In this document: positions 40,348 to 48,722 of the stretch, piece after piece
How the letters are laid out: each line of letters starts with the position of its first letter
Numbering within the stretch: the stretch's first letter is position 1
From: Ideonella paludis
Lineage (GTDB): Bacteria; Pseudomonadota; Gammaproteobacteria; Burkholderiales; Burkholderiaceae_C
Length of the DNA stretch: 64,000 nucleotides
Direction: 5' to 3'
Assembly: GCF_018069865.1 (NCBI RefSeq)
Contig: NZ_JAGQDG010000006.1
Coordinates: 341,448 to 405,447 of the forward strand
Translations under genes and position numbers: made by a program
The notes under the pieces: generated by a model
The model's input: the letters and a program-made list of their open reading frames with translations, nothing else
Database searches by the model: none
What the model was told of the DNA's origin: nothing

Positions 40348-40620
40348 TCAAGGACGGCGGCGCGGTGCAGCCGCCGACGGTGCGCCCGTGCCTGGGCGGC
40401 GCTCAATGTGACGGAAGGTGATGCGGCCCTTGGAGAGGTCATAGGGCGACAACTCCAGCGACACGGCGTCACCCGCCAAGATGCGGATGTGGTGCTTGCG
40501 CATCTTGCCCGAGGTATAGGCGATCAGCACATGGCCGTTTTCCAGGGTCACGCGGTAACGCGAGTCGGGCAACACTTCGTTGACCACGCCTTGCATCTCA
40601 ATCAGTTCTTCTTTCGCCAT
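40348..40620 (-). CDS. infA: Translation initiation factor IF-1
   Basis: A 90-residue single OB-fold protein that occupies the ribosomal A site during initiation. The sequence [40 protein letters not shown] and [20 protein letters not shown] is unmistakable. It is longer than the 72-residue E. coli protein because of a Pro/Ala/Arg-rich tail ([17 protein letters not shown]). This fits the second, stand-alone IF-1 that many betaproteobacteria carry besides the copy in the ribosomal protein cluster. A GGAGA site precedes the ATG. Confidence 0.93.
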   Translation of the reverse strand: MAKEELIEMQGVVNEVLPDSRYRVTLENGHVLIAYTSGKMRKHHIRILAGDAVSLELSPYDLSKGRITFRHIERRPGTGAPSAAAPRRRP

Positions 40621-40675
40621 CGCGATTCTCCAAAAGAGCAGTATTCAAACGGGCTGCGCACCTCGCGCAGCCCCA

Positions 40676-41551
40676 TCAGTTCAGGGTTCGCTCGTAAGCC
40701 TGGGCGCTGCGGCTGTAATGCAGCAGAGTGCCACGGTAGGGGCCAGACAGCGCACCGAGATCCATCAAGCTGTGCTGCACCAAGGTGTAGCCCAGCGCCA
40801 TCATCTGGTGGGTAAAGCGGGCACGGTTGCCACGGTTCGGGTCGACGATCAGCACCTCGCCCGCAGACGTGGCGTGCCGGCTGATAAAGCCCGACAGCAC
40901 CCCGGCCTCATCGCGCTCATAGAGCACATCGCTGCCCATGATGACTTCATAGCGGCCGTCCACAGGCGCGCGCGCCGCAAAGCCGGGCAAGGCCGCCGGC
41001 TCGGCCCAGTTGCCGTGGCGGTAAGTCATGTCTGCCAAATCATTGGCTTTCACATTGCGCTGCAGAAAGGCCTCCGCGAGTGGATGACAGTCGCTGGCGG
41101 TCACCAAGGCGCCACGGCGGTGGCTGACCAAACTGGCCAACCCCAGGCCGCAACCCACCTCAAGAATGCGCTCTCCTGCCACCACTGGCCTGCGGCCCAT
41201 ATGAGCGGCCAACTGCACGCCCGAGGGCCAGACCAATCCAAACAGAGGCCATGCCGCCGACGAAATGCCCAGTGCTGCTGCCTCGCCAGACGGGTCGGCA
41301 AACTGCTGGCGATCCAGCAGCGAGTGGATGTGCAGGTCGGCCACACCAGCGACCGCAACGCACTCTTGCTTCAGCAGGTATCCGGGCAATGAGGACTCCG
41401 TCAGGACAGAGACCCCACGCTCAGGCGGCCTCCGGTGAAAGGGCGGACGGATCCGCAGCCTTGACCTTGAGTCCGAACCAAACGAAAACCGCCACGAGAC
41501 CGGTACGGCCTTGCAGCGGTGGTTAGCCCCCGAGTGTACCTCAGCCCCCAA
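40676..41551 (-). CDS. Class I SAM-dependent methyltransferase
   Basis: A protein of about 291 residues. The SAM-binding motif I is RILEVGCGLGLASLVSHRRG, with TASDCHPLAEAFLQRN (acidic loop) and YEVIMGSDVLYERDEAGVLS after it. This layout resembles the METTL21/lysine methyltransferase-like group, which modifies proteins, but no target is evident. The N-terminus is uncertain: the long frame uses a TTG at 41551, and the segment around SRLRIRPPFHRRPPERGV appears to belong to the protein. It lies 55 bp upstream of infA on the same strand. Confidence 0.75.
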   Translation of the reverse strand: MGAEVHSGANHRCKAVPVSWRFSFGSDSRSRLRIRPPFHRRPPERGVSVLTESSLPGYLLKQECVAVAGVADLHIHSLLDRQQFADPSGEAAALGISSAAWPLFGLVWPSGVQLAAHMGRRPVVAGERILEVGCGLGLASLVSHRRGALVTASDCHPLAEAFLQRNVKANDLADMTYRHGNWAEPAALPGFAARAPVDGRYEVIMGSDVLYERDEAGVLSGFISRHATSAGEVLIVDPNRGNRARFTHQMMALGYTLVQHSLMDLGALSGPYRGTLLHYSRSAQAYERTLN

Positions 41552-41619
41552 TTCGCGGACAGTCCCTCAGCGATGGGGCTCCTAGAATGCAGCGCCGCTC
41601 AACGCTTTCACCCTCCCTC

Positions 41620-43395
41620 ATGCCCTTAACGGCCTTGATCCTGCAGTTTGTACGCCGCCACGCCTGGGCTTATACCGCCGCAGGCCTGATGCTGCTGGGC
41701 ATTGCGCTGATGACGGTCTGGGTGCCGCGCCAAATCGGGCAGGTGGTGGACGGTCTGGTGCAGGGGCGTTTGGCGGGCGCTGCGTTGTGGGCGGAGTTGG
41801 GCTGGCTGCTGGGCGCGGGCTTGGCCATCTACCTGCTGCGGGCTGGATGGCGCATGGCCTTGTTTGCGGCGGCCTATCGCATGGGGGTCGAGCTGCGCGC
41901 CCAGTTGTATCAGCGGCTCTCGCTGCAGGGGCCGCGCTTTTATCAAACCCACCGCACCGGCGACCTGATGGCGCTGGCCACCAATGATGTGGACGCCGTC
42001 GAGATGGCGGCCGGTGAGGCCTTGCTCGCGGGCTTTGATGGCACCCTGACCTTGGCCCTGGTGGTGGGCACCATGGCGCTGGGCGTCGATGCCCGGCTGG
42101 CGGCGGTGGCCCTGCTGCCCTTTCCCTTCATGGCCCTGGCCTTTTGGTGGATTTCTCGGTATGTGCACGACCGCTCCAAAGCAGCACTCGACCGCTTTGG
42201 CCACCTCAACGATCATGTTCAGGAGACGCTGTCGGGCGTGCGAACTTTGCGCGCCTTGGGCCTGGAAGCCCAGAGCGCGCAACGCTTTGGCGAGCTGGCC
42301 CGCTCAGCCGCCCAAGCTGGCTTTGAAGCCCAGCGCTGGGAAGCGCGCTACGAGCCCGCGGTCGGCATCAGCTTGGCCTTTGCCAGTGCCGCCTCGCTGG
42401 GCCTGGGTGGCTGGCTGGTGTGGCAGCAAGAGTTGACCATCGGCCAGTTGACCAGCTTTGGGCTGTACCTGACGCAGCTGATCTGGCCCATGTTTGCGGC
42501 AGGTTGGGTGTTGTCGCTGTGGGAACGCGGCCGCGCGGCTTGGGGGCGCTTGAGCGCGGTGCTGAATGAGCCCTTGGCCGTGGATGACGAGGGGACCATC
42601 ACCGAAGCGCCGGCCGGCGCCATCGTCTGGGACAAGGTCAGCTTCCATTACCCGGGCAGTGCTCAGCCCGCACTCGACGACGTTGCGCTGAGTCTGCCAC
42701 CCGGCCAGACCCTGGGCTTGGTCGGCCCCACGGGCAGCGGCAAGAGCACCATCATCAAGCTCTTGCTGCGCCAATGGACGCCACAGCACGGCCAGCTTCG
42801 CTGGGGGAAGCACGACATCAGCGACTACCGCTTGGCGGCACTGCGCCAAGCCACCGCCTGGGTGCCTCAAGAACCGGTGCTGTTCAGCGCCACCGTGGCC
42901 GAAAACATTGCCTTGGCCAAGCCTCAAGCCAGCCGCGAGGAGATTGCCGCCGTGGCCCGCATGGCCGCGGTGGAAGAAGACATCTTGCGCCTGCCGCAGG
43001 GCTATGACACGCCCGTCGGCGAGCGCGGGGTGACCTTGTCGGGCGGGCAAAAGCAGCGCATTGCGATTGCGCGGGCCTTGCTCAGTGAAGCCCCAGTGCT
43101 CTTGCTGGACGATGCCCTGTCAGCCGTAGACACCGAGACTGAAACCCGCATCCTGCAGCATCTGCGCCAGCACTTGCGCAGCGGCTCTCGCCAGCGCAGC
43201 GTGGTCGTCGTCAGCCACCGCTTGTCGGCCGTGGCCGAGGCCGACGAGATTGCCGTGATGCGCCAGGGGCGCGTGGCCGAGCGAGGCTCACATGCTGACC
43301 TCTTGGCCCTGGGCACAGAACAAGGCTGGTATGCCCATCAATGGCGGATTCAGCAACTGGAGGCCTCGCTGCAAGGGGCGGGAGCCGCACCATGA
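41620..43395 (+). CDS. ABC exporter half-transporter, MdlA-like subunit
   Basis: A 591-residue fused membrane and ATP-binding protein. Six transmembrane segments cover the first ~300 residues (GLMLLGIALMTVWVPRQIGQ; FLGMCTTAP region in the membrane domain), then the nucleotide-binding domain: Walker A GLVGPTGSGKSTIIKL, canonical signature TLSGGQKQRIAIARALL, and Walker B VLLLDDALSAVDTETE. The residue after the Walker B Asp is Asp, not the catalytic Glu, as in E. coli MdlA. The frame permits ATG 41587, but TAGAAT at 41583-41588 looks like a -10, which favours ATG 41620. It overlaps the next gene by 4 bp (ATGA). Confidence 0.87.
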   Translation: MPLTALILQFVRRHAWAYTAAGLMLLGIALMTVWVPRQIGQVVDGLVQGRLAGAALWAELGWLLGAGLAIYLLRAGWRMALFAAAYRMGVELRAQLYQRLSLQGPRFYQTHRTGDLMALATNDVDAVEMAAGEALLAGFDGTLTLALVVGTMALGVDARLAAVALLPFPFMALAFWWISRYVHDRSKAALDRFGHLNDHVQETLSGVRTLRALGLEAQSAQRFGELARSAAQAGFEAQRWEARYEPAVGISLAFASAASLGLGGWLVWQQELTIGQLTSFGLYLTQLIWPMFAAGWVLSLWERGRAAWGRLSAVLNEPLAVDDEGTITEAPAGAIVWDKVSFHYPGSAQPALDDVALSLPPGQTLGLVGPTGSGKSTIIKLLLRQWTPQHGQLRWGKHDISDYRLAALRQATAWVPQEPVLFSATVAENIALAKPQASREEIAAVARMAAVEEDILRLPQGYDTPVGERGVTLSGGQKQRIAIARALLSEAPVLLLDDALSAVDTETETRILQHLRQHLRSGSRQRSVVVVSHRLSAVAEADEIAVMRQGRVAERGSHADLLALGTEQGWYAHQWRIQQLEASLQGAGAAP

Positions 43396-45212
43396 GCAGC
43401 CACAACGACAACACAAGCCCAGAATCCTCCACCGCTCAGGCCGCCCGCCTGCTGTGGCAAGCCGCCCAGCCCGACCGCCGCACCGTGCTGTGGGGCTTGG
43501 CCTGGTTGATCCTGGCGGCCGGCCTGGATGCCGCCGGCCCGGTGCTGGGCAAGTATTTCATTGACCGCTATCTGCTGCCACGCGACCCCATGCTCAGCAC
43601 CATGGCGGCGCTGCTCATTGGGGTGTTCATCACCGGCAGCCTGGCCAGCCTCTTGCGCTATTGGCAGCTCACGCGGCTGGCCGGGGTGGCCATGCGCTCG
43701 GTGCTGCGCATCCGAGAGCAGGTCTACGGCCATGTGCTGCGCCTGCCCATGAGCTTCTTTGACCAAGCCATCACCGGCCAACTGGTGAGCCGAGTGACCA
43801 ATGACACCGAGTCGGTCAAGCAGCTTTATGTGCAAGTGCTGTTCGTGATGCTGGATGCCATGGTCATGCTCGGCATCATGCTGGTGACCATGGCGCTGTT
43901 GGATGTCCGGCTGATGCTGATCAGCGCCGTCATGGTGCCCGCCGTGGTGGCGGTGGTGGTGGGTTATGGCCGGCTCTCGGGCCCCGCCGTGGCCCGCACC
44001 CGCGAGCTGCGCAGCCAGCTCAATGCGCAGACGGCAGAGTCGATTGGCGGCATGGTGGCCCTGCAAGCCACCGGGGCGACCGCGCGCTATGGCGAGCGCT
44101 ATGCCGAGGTCAACCAAGCGCACTATGACTCGCGGCTGATCGAGGTGCGGGCCAATGCCTGGCTGCTGCGGCCCGCGCTGGACCTGATTCATGTGCTGGT
44201 ATTGGCCGTGGTCATTGCGGCCTGGGGCGCCCAAAGCGAAGGACTGGCCTTGGATGCCTTGCAGGTCGGTCTGCTCTACGCCTTTGTGGGCAGCTTGGGC
44301 CGAGTCACCGAGCCCTTGATCCAGTTGACCATGCAGTTCTCGCAATTGCAGCAAGCCACGGTCTCTGCCGCACGGGTTCACACCTTATTGACCCAAGCCC
44401 AGGCCGAGCGACCGCACAGCACGGGCCAGGTCACGGCCGGTGCGGTCAGCCTTCGCGAATTGGACTTCGCCTATCAGGCGGAACAACCCATTCTGAAGAA
44501 GGTGACCCTAGACATCGCACCCGGTGAGTTCATTGGCATTGTGGGCCCCACCGGCAGCGGCAAGAGCACGTTGCTCTCGCTGCTCTTGCGCTACTACCCT
44601 CTGCAAGATCCTGCGCAGCTTTGTGTAGACGGCCAGCCGCTGGGCTGGCTCGACGAAGACGCCTTCCGCCAAGCGGTGGGCCTGGTGCCGCAAGAGCCCT
44701 TTCTGATGGCAGGCAGTGTGCGCGACAACATCGCCATGGGCCGCCCCTTGAGCCAAGAGGCCCTTGAACTCGCCGCCACCCAGGCCGGTGCCAGCGGCTT
44801 CATCGCCCGCCTCAGCGAAGGCTACGACACCGTGCTGGGCGAAGGCGGGGCACGCCTGGCAGTGGGCGAGAAACAGCTCATTGCCATTGCCCGGGCACTG
44901 GCAGGCCAGCCGAAAATCTTGCTGCTGGACGAAGCCACTTCACACATCGACACGGCCACCGAACAGGTGGTGCAGCAGGCCCTGCAGGCCCTGCGGGGCA
45001 AGATGACCTTGATCGCGGTAGCGCACCGTCTCTCCACCATTCGCGAGGCCGACCGCATCCTGGTGCTGCAGCAAGGCCGGGTCGTGGAATGCGGCCCTCA
45101 TGCGGCGCTGATGCAAATCACCGACGGTGTGTATCGACGTCTCGTGGAGCTACAACAACTCCACGAGGACGAATTGGGCGACAGCCCAGAAGGCCAGGCG
45201 CCACCTGCCTGA
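43392..45212 (+). CDS. ABC exporter half-transporter, MdlB-like subunit
   Basis: A 606-residue partner of the preceding subunit. Transmembrane domain at ~30-320, then ATPase: Walker A GIVGPTGSGKSTLLSLLLRY, Q-loop VGLVPQEPFLMAG, a degenerate signature LAVGEKQLIAIARAL in place of LSGGQ, and complete Walker B ILLLDEATSHIDTATE with catalytic Glu. Together the two subunits form one canonical and one degenerate ATP site, the asymmetric type seen in MdlAB and TM287/288-like heterodimers. Substrate unknown; lipids and drugs are typical for the family. Coupled translation with the first gene (ATGA). It ends 9 bp before the convergent GGDEF gene. Confidence 0.88.
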   Translation: MSSHNDNTSPESSTAQAARLLWQAAQPDRRTVLWGLAWLILAAGLDAAGPVLGKYFIDRYLLPRDPMLSTMAALLIGVFITGSLASLLRYWQLTRLAGVAMRSVLRIREQVYGHVLRLPMSFFDQAITGQLVSRVTNDTESVKQLYVQVLFVMLDAMVMLGIMLVTMALLDVRLMLISAVMVPAVVAVVVGYGRLSGPAVARTRELRSQLNAQTAESIGGMVALQATGATARYGERYAEVNQAHYDSRLIEVRANAWLLRPALDLIHVLVLAVVIAAWGAQSEGLALDALQVGLLYAFVGSLGRVTEPLIQLTMQFSQLQQATVSAARVHTLLTQAQAERPHSTGQVTAGAVSLRELDFAYQAEQPILKKVTLDIAPGEFIGIVGPTGSGKSTLLSLLLRYYPLQDPAQLCVDGQPLGWLDEDAFRQAVGLVPQEPFLMAGSVRDNIAMGRPLSQEALELAATQAGASGFIARLSEGYDTVLGEGGARLAVGEKQLIAIARALAGQPKILLLDEATSHIDTATEQVVQQALQALRGKMTLIAVAHRLSTIREADRILVLQQGRVVECGPHAALMQITDGVYRRLVELQQLHEDELGDSPEGQAPPA

Positions 45213-45221
45213 GTGGTGTGC

Positions 45222-46937
45222 TCAGTGGGGGGGCTTGTTGCGGTACATGGCCGCATCGGCCTTGCTGACCAAGGTGTTCACGTCGCTGCCATCCTCCGGA
45301 TAAAGCGAAGCCCCCACCGACACGCTGATCACACCCCCTGCATCGGTGGACACCCCATCCAGGGGCGTGGTGAAGGCCTGCTTGAGCTTGTCGATCACCA
45401 GGGCCAGGCTGGCTTGTTCAGCCATGTCGTCAAGCAAGATCAAAAACTCATCCCCCGCCCAGCGGGCCACCAAGTCGCCCTCTCGCAACTGCGCCTGCAG
45501 ACGCTGGCCCACAGCCCGCAGCACGCGGTCACCCGCCTCATGGCCGTAGTGATCGTTGACGGCCTTGAAGCCATCCACGTCCAAAAACAGCAGCCCGAAA
45601 GACTTGCCGTCGTCGCCACGCCGGTGCAGCTTGATCCTGTCTTCCAGACGCCGCACCATGGCCTCTCGGCTGGCCAAGCCGGTCAAGCGGTCGGTGGCCA
45701 GCTTATGGCGCATCGCGGAAAAGCTCTCGGCCAAATCGCCAATCTCGTCTGAGCGCTTGATGCGCAGCGGCGTGTCGAACTGCCCGTCGCCCACCTCTTT
45801 AGCCGCAGTAGCGAGCTTGCGCAAATCGCGCGACACCACCGACAGGCTGAACATGCCCACACCCACGACGGCAGCCGCCGCCAAAAGACTCAGCAGCACC
45901 GTTTGGTAGACGTTGTCCGTCACCGTCTTGAGAAAGTCACTGCGAGGAACCGCCACCGCAATGATCCAGTCCAATCCAGCCGTGTCGCGAATGCGCGCAT
46001 AGGCCACCTGCACCGGGACACCGTCAGGCCCGGTGATCTTGCGGGCCCGCACCCCCAAATCGCCTTCTTGGCCCTGCATCAAGGCCCGCACTTCACGGTG
46101 TACCGACGCCAATAAGGGGTCGTCGCTGTCACCGGCATTCAGCCGCTGATGCACGCCTTGCTCGTCGCGCCGCAGATAGTCGCCCCGAGAAGTGGCAATG
46201 AGCTTGCCATCGGGTTCCTCAATGAAGGCAAAGCCGTGGCGGCTGACGGGCAGCGAGCGCACAAAGTCGCTGAGCAGCTTCAGCGACACATCGGTGGCCA
46301 CCACGCCCTTCATGGCGCCATCTGGTCCCAACACGCGCCGAGCCCTCGTGGCCACCAGCTCATTGGTGCGAAAGTCAATGTAGATGGACGTCCAGGTGTC
46401 GGTGGCCGCTGCGGCGGCCGCTTTGTACCAAGGGCGTTGGCGTGGCTCAAAGACCTTGGACTCTTGCTCGGCGGGCCCCAAGGCACCGTCAATGCCCGTG
46501 AAGCGGTAGAGCGTGCGAGGCCCCTCGCCACTCAGACGCAAGCGCAACTGCGCGTCAGATTCAGAGTCGCGCCACAGGCCAAAGAAGTGGCCCTGCTCAT
46601 CACCGTAGTAGGCGTAGTTGTTCAGGCCCCGATGCACCGAGGTGGCCAACCAAAAGCGGGTGCGCAGGGCCGTCACATCTTTGGCAATGTTTTGCGGTGC
46701 GGCCACGCCTTTGGGGAAGGCCGTCTCCAGCACCGCACCAGAGCCATAGACATGCCGCTCCACGGCCTGGGCAATGCGCGACACCGTCTCTGTCAGCAAC
46801 TGGTCTGACAGGCTGTCCACCGCATTACGACCTGCGCGGTAGGACAAAGCGCCCAAAATCACAGCCAACACCAAGACCAGCACCACATAGGGCACGGTCA
46901 GCAGCTGACCCAGACTCAGCCTGCGAAAAATGGGCAT
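45222..46937 (-). CDS. Membrane diguanylate cyclase with Cache-type sensor and HAMP
   Basis: A 571-residue receptor. First helix LLTVPYVVLVLVLAVILGAL, then a ~280-residue periplasmic dCache-like domain (RQRPWYKAAAAAATDTWTSI, FIEEPDGKLIATSRGDYL), a second helix (TVLLSLLAAAAVVGVGMFSL), a HAMP segment (RDLRKLATAAKEVGDGQFD), and a GGDEF domain (DRLTGLASREAMV; GLLFLDVDGFKAVNDHYGHE). The signature is AGDEF, a functional variant. It probably senses a small ligand and produces cyclic di-GMP. A hairpin GCAGTTGC / GCAACTGC lies in its leader at 46980-47006. The gene ends 9 bp from the convergent ABC exporter. Confidence 0.9.
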   Translation of the reverse strand: MPIFRRLSLGQLLTVPYVVLVLVLAVILGALSYRAGRNAVDSLSDQLLTETVSRIAQAVERHVYGSGAVLETAFPKGVAAPQNIAKDVTALRTRFWLATSVHRGLNNYAYYGDEQGHFFGLWRDSESDAQLRLRLSGEGPRTLYRFTGIDGALGPAEQESKVFEPRQRPWYKAAAAAATDTWTSIYIDFRTNELVATRARRVLGPDGAMKGVVATDVSLKLLSDFVRSLPVSRHGFAFIEEPDGKLIATSRGDYLRRDEQGVHQRLNAGDSDDPLLASVHREVRALMQGQEGDLGVRARKITGPDGVPVQVAYARIRDTAGLDWIIAVAVPRSDFLKTVTDNVYQTVLLSLLAAAAVVGVGMFSLSVVSRDLRKLATAAKEVGDGQFDTPLRIKRSDEIGDLAESFSAMRHKLATDRLTGLASREAMVRRLEDRIKLHRRGDDGKSFGLLFLDVDGFKAVNDHYGHEAGDRVLRAVGQRLQAQLREGDLVARWAGDEFLILLDDMAEQASLALVIDKLKQAFTTPLDGVSTDAGGVISVSVGASLYPEDGSDVNTLVSKADAAMYRNKPPH

Positions 46938-46979
46938 TCGACACCTCCGAACCCTGACGGCTCACCGGGACTGAACCGC

Positions 46980-47006
46980 GCAGTTGCCTCCCTCGAGAGC
47001 AACTGC
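46980..47006 (-). promoter_or_regulatory. Leader hairpin upstream of the Cache-GGDEF gene
   Basis: GCAGTTGC (46980-46987) pairs perfectly with GCAACTGC (46999-47006) around an 11-nt loop, about 43-69 bp upstream of the start codon. It may shape the 5' leader; it does not resemble a c-di-GMP riboswitch. No T-run follows on the gene's strand. Confidence 0.35.
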
Positions 47007-47132
47007 TTCATCACAATGGTTCGGGCCAGTCTACCGCGACAGATGTGGGGATTCGGTGCGAAAGTGGAGTCAAGCCCCTAAGGCCGCCCTTTCAGCCGTG
47101 GTGGCGCCTCAGGGTCAATACGCCCGCCCGCT

Positions 47133-47297
47133 TTACTGCTGCTGAGCAGCCAAGCGCGCGCGCTCGCGGGCTTCGTCTTCACGGATGTGCGTGATGAAGT
47201 AACGCGTATAGAAGCCAGCCATGCCCAAGGTGATGGCGATGACGGCAGCGCTCAACAGACCGTAGTCGGTGGTGAAGAAATCAGTCAGTGCGTGCAT
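47133..47297 (-). CDS. DUF3149 small membrane protein
   Basis: A 54-residue protein: MHALTDFFTTDYGLLSAAVI, then a single membrane helix, and a charged tail (FITHIREDEARERARLAAQQ). The pattern, short FxTDxGL motif, membrane helix with GMAGFYTRYF and an acidic/basic tail, matches DUF3149, which is common in betaproteobacteria and has no known role. ATG 47297 has a strong GGAGGGG site 5 bp upstream; the frame to 47387 is not needed. It stands alone. Confidence 0.82.
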   Translation of the reverse strand: MHALTDFFTTDYGLLSAAVIAITLGMAGFYTRYFITHIREDEARERARLAAQQQ

Positions 47298-47413
47298 GGT
47301 CCCCTCCTTCAGGGCGTCAATCAGCGATGCCGCTATCTGACACCCGCGCGGACCGAAGCGCTTTGCGCTGGCGCAAGGCTGCGGCACCCCTCATGCACTG
47401 CGTTTGACCTGGA

Positions 47414-48148
47414 TCAGACCGGGCCTTGGAAGCCCCCAGCGCGGAAGGTCAAGACCAAGGTGTCGCGGTGTCCAGCGCCCTCCGCCTGCACGGGTTGAAT
47501 GGGCGTGGACTCATGAATCACCCGCTCATCGTCCAAGAGCAAGGTGCTCCAGGGCTCGCTCAACGTGAAGCGCAGGCCTTCATGGCTTTGTGCCGCGAAC
47601 ACGCGCGTCTCACCGCCCTTGATCTGGTGCCGGCCGACCATGGTGACGGCCACCAGGTCGACCCCATCGCGGTGCGCGCCTTCGGGCGTGGGCCGGCCGA
47701 TGCCATCGGTGGTGTCGATGCGAAACACATGCGCCTCGACATACCAAGGCTGCGCGCCTTTCAGCGCACTGACCCGCGCGCCCAGCGCCGCCAGCCAACG
47801 CGCCCAGAGCGGGTGCTGGGCCATGGCCGGGTGCATGGGCTCAAACTGGCGCTCGATGCCGCCGTGCAAGGCGTTGTACTCCACCGGCTGCCAATGCGCG
47901 CGGTGCGGCACTTGGCGCACCGTGGCGCCATCCACCACAAAGCAGCTGTGCCGCCGCCGCCGGTAGCGCCCCCCATCTTTGAGGTAAGCATCAGGCGGCA
48001 GGTCGTCCCAGCACGCACGCCAGTCTTCCAAACCAGCTACCGCCGCCCCCAGTAATGCCGCCCCCCCCGCTGCATCCAGCACCGCATAACCCTGGCGGGC
48101 CAAGGTGTCGTCCACAAGTTCCGGAGGCGTGACGGGCGGCTTCAGCAT
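47414..48148 (-). CDS. Fe(II)/2-oxoglutarate dioxygenase family protein (isoleucine dioxygenase-like)
   Basis: A 244-residue protein of what I take to be the 2OG-Fe dioxygenase family that includes bacterial L-isoleucine 4-hydroxylase (PF10014-like). Iron ligands are visible as His-Arg-Asp in GAHRDGVDLVAVTMVGRH and the distal His in DERVIHESTPIQPV; the 2-oxoglutarate-binding Arg would be in HRDTLVLTFRAGG. RRRRHSCFVVDG and RQVPHRAHWQPVEYN are also family-like. Substrate unknown; free amino acid hydroxylation is the known activity of relatives. ATG 48148 is chosen; the frame extending to 48361 reads into repeat element B3. Confidence 0.8.
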   Translation of the reverse strand: MLKPPVTPPELVDDTLARQGYAVLDAAGGAALLGAAVAGLEDWRACWDDLPPDAYLKDGGRYRRRRHSCFVVDGATVRQVPHRAHWQPVEYNALHGGIERQFEPMHPAMAQHPLWARWLAALGARVSALKGAQPWYVEAHVFRIDTTDGIGRPTPEGAHRDGVDLVAVTMVGRHQIKGGETRVFAAQSHEGLRFTLSEPWSTLLLDDERVIHESTPIQPVQAEGAGHRDTLVLTFRAGGFQGPV

Positions 48149-48328
48149 GATGAGAGGGCTCAAGAAAAGGCAAACATCGGAGTGAGCATTGTGCCCCTGA
48201 GCGAGGTGATTCAGCCTGAGAGTGATGCAGGTGCTTGTGCATATGCTGACCCCGATGTGGGGCGCCCTAGCACATGTGTCCCAAGGCCTGATGAACTTGC
48301 TTGGGCGGTTCATGCAACGGTTAACGCG

Positions 48329-48490
48329 AACGCCGCGCCACAGGCATTCCCCGCCGCTCATGCCTGGCGCTCCGCGTCAGGCGTTCGCCAGGCATAGACA
48401 GTTCACTGAACTGTCTATGTCCGGGCTCACTCACCCGGCCTTCGGCCTCCTTCTTTACTTCGCTCTGGGGAACCCCTGTGTCACTGCGTC
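48329..48490 (-). repeat. Hairpin repeat element, family B long form, copy 3
   Basis: Arms 48329-48352 and 48467-48490 pair at about 18 of 24 positions, the most diverged pair of the set. On the minus strand the core reads AGCGAAGTAAAGAAGGAG, an inner stem GGCC-GAA-GGCC, GGACAT, two hairpins (GACAGTTCA/TGAACTGTC and CCTGGCG/CGCCAGG) and the closing CATGAGCGG. The layout matches long form B2. Confidence 0.78.
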
Positions 48491-48594
48491 TTCACCCTGT
48501 CGGCCAAAACTACTGGACCTAAGCCAGCGGCTAATCGGCCGGCAGTTCCATTGCCCTCAAGCGTTGCCCTCTCAGGGCACCAACATACCGATCA

Positions 48595-48696
48595 GCAAGG
48601 GAACTTGGGGGCGTGATGCAGCGAAGTAAAGGGGGAGACGGCGGCGCAGCCGCCGTCGGAGGACATGAGCGGAATCACGCCCCCAAGGTCCCTTGC
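48595..48696 (+). repeat. Hairpin repeat element, family B short form, copy 4
   Basis: Arms 48595-48617 and 48674-48696 (23 bp) pair at 22 of 23 positions; the arm carries AACTTGGGGGCGTGAT. The 56-bp core reads AGCGAAGTAAAGGGGGAG, inner stem GACGGCGGC-GCA-GCCGCCGTC, GGACATGAGCGG. Same length and layout as B1, with other stems. It ends 26 bp behind the stop codon of the minus-strand hydrolase gene. Confidence 0.85.
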
Positions 48697-48722
48697 GCGT
48701 AATTCCCCCCGCAAGCACTCTC

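Larger units (their letters stand above)
48149..48722. other. Gene-free stretch holding divergent family B repeats
   Basis: 574 bp without a gene. It holds B3 (48329-48490) and B4 (48595-48696), head to head, with 104 bp between them in which nothing is recognisable. About 180 bp upstream of the dioxygenase start remains for its promoter, which I could not place. Confidence 0.7.
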
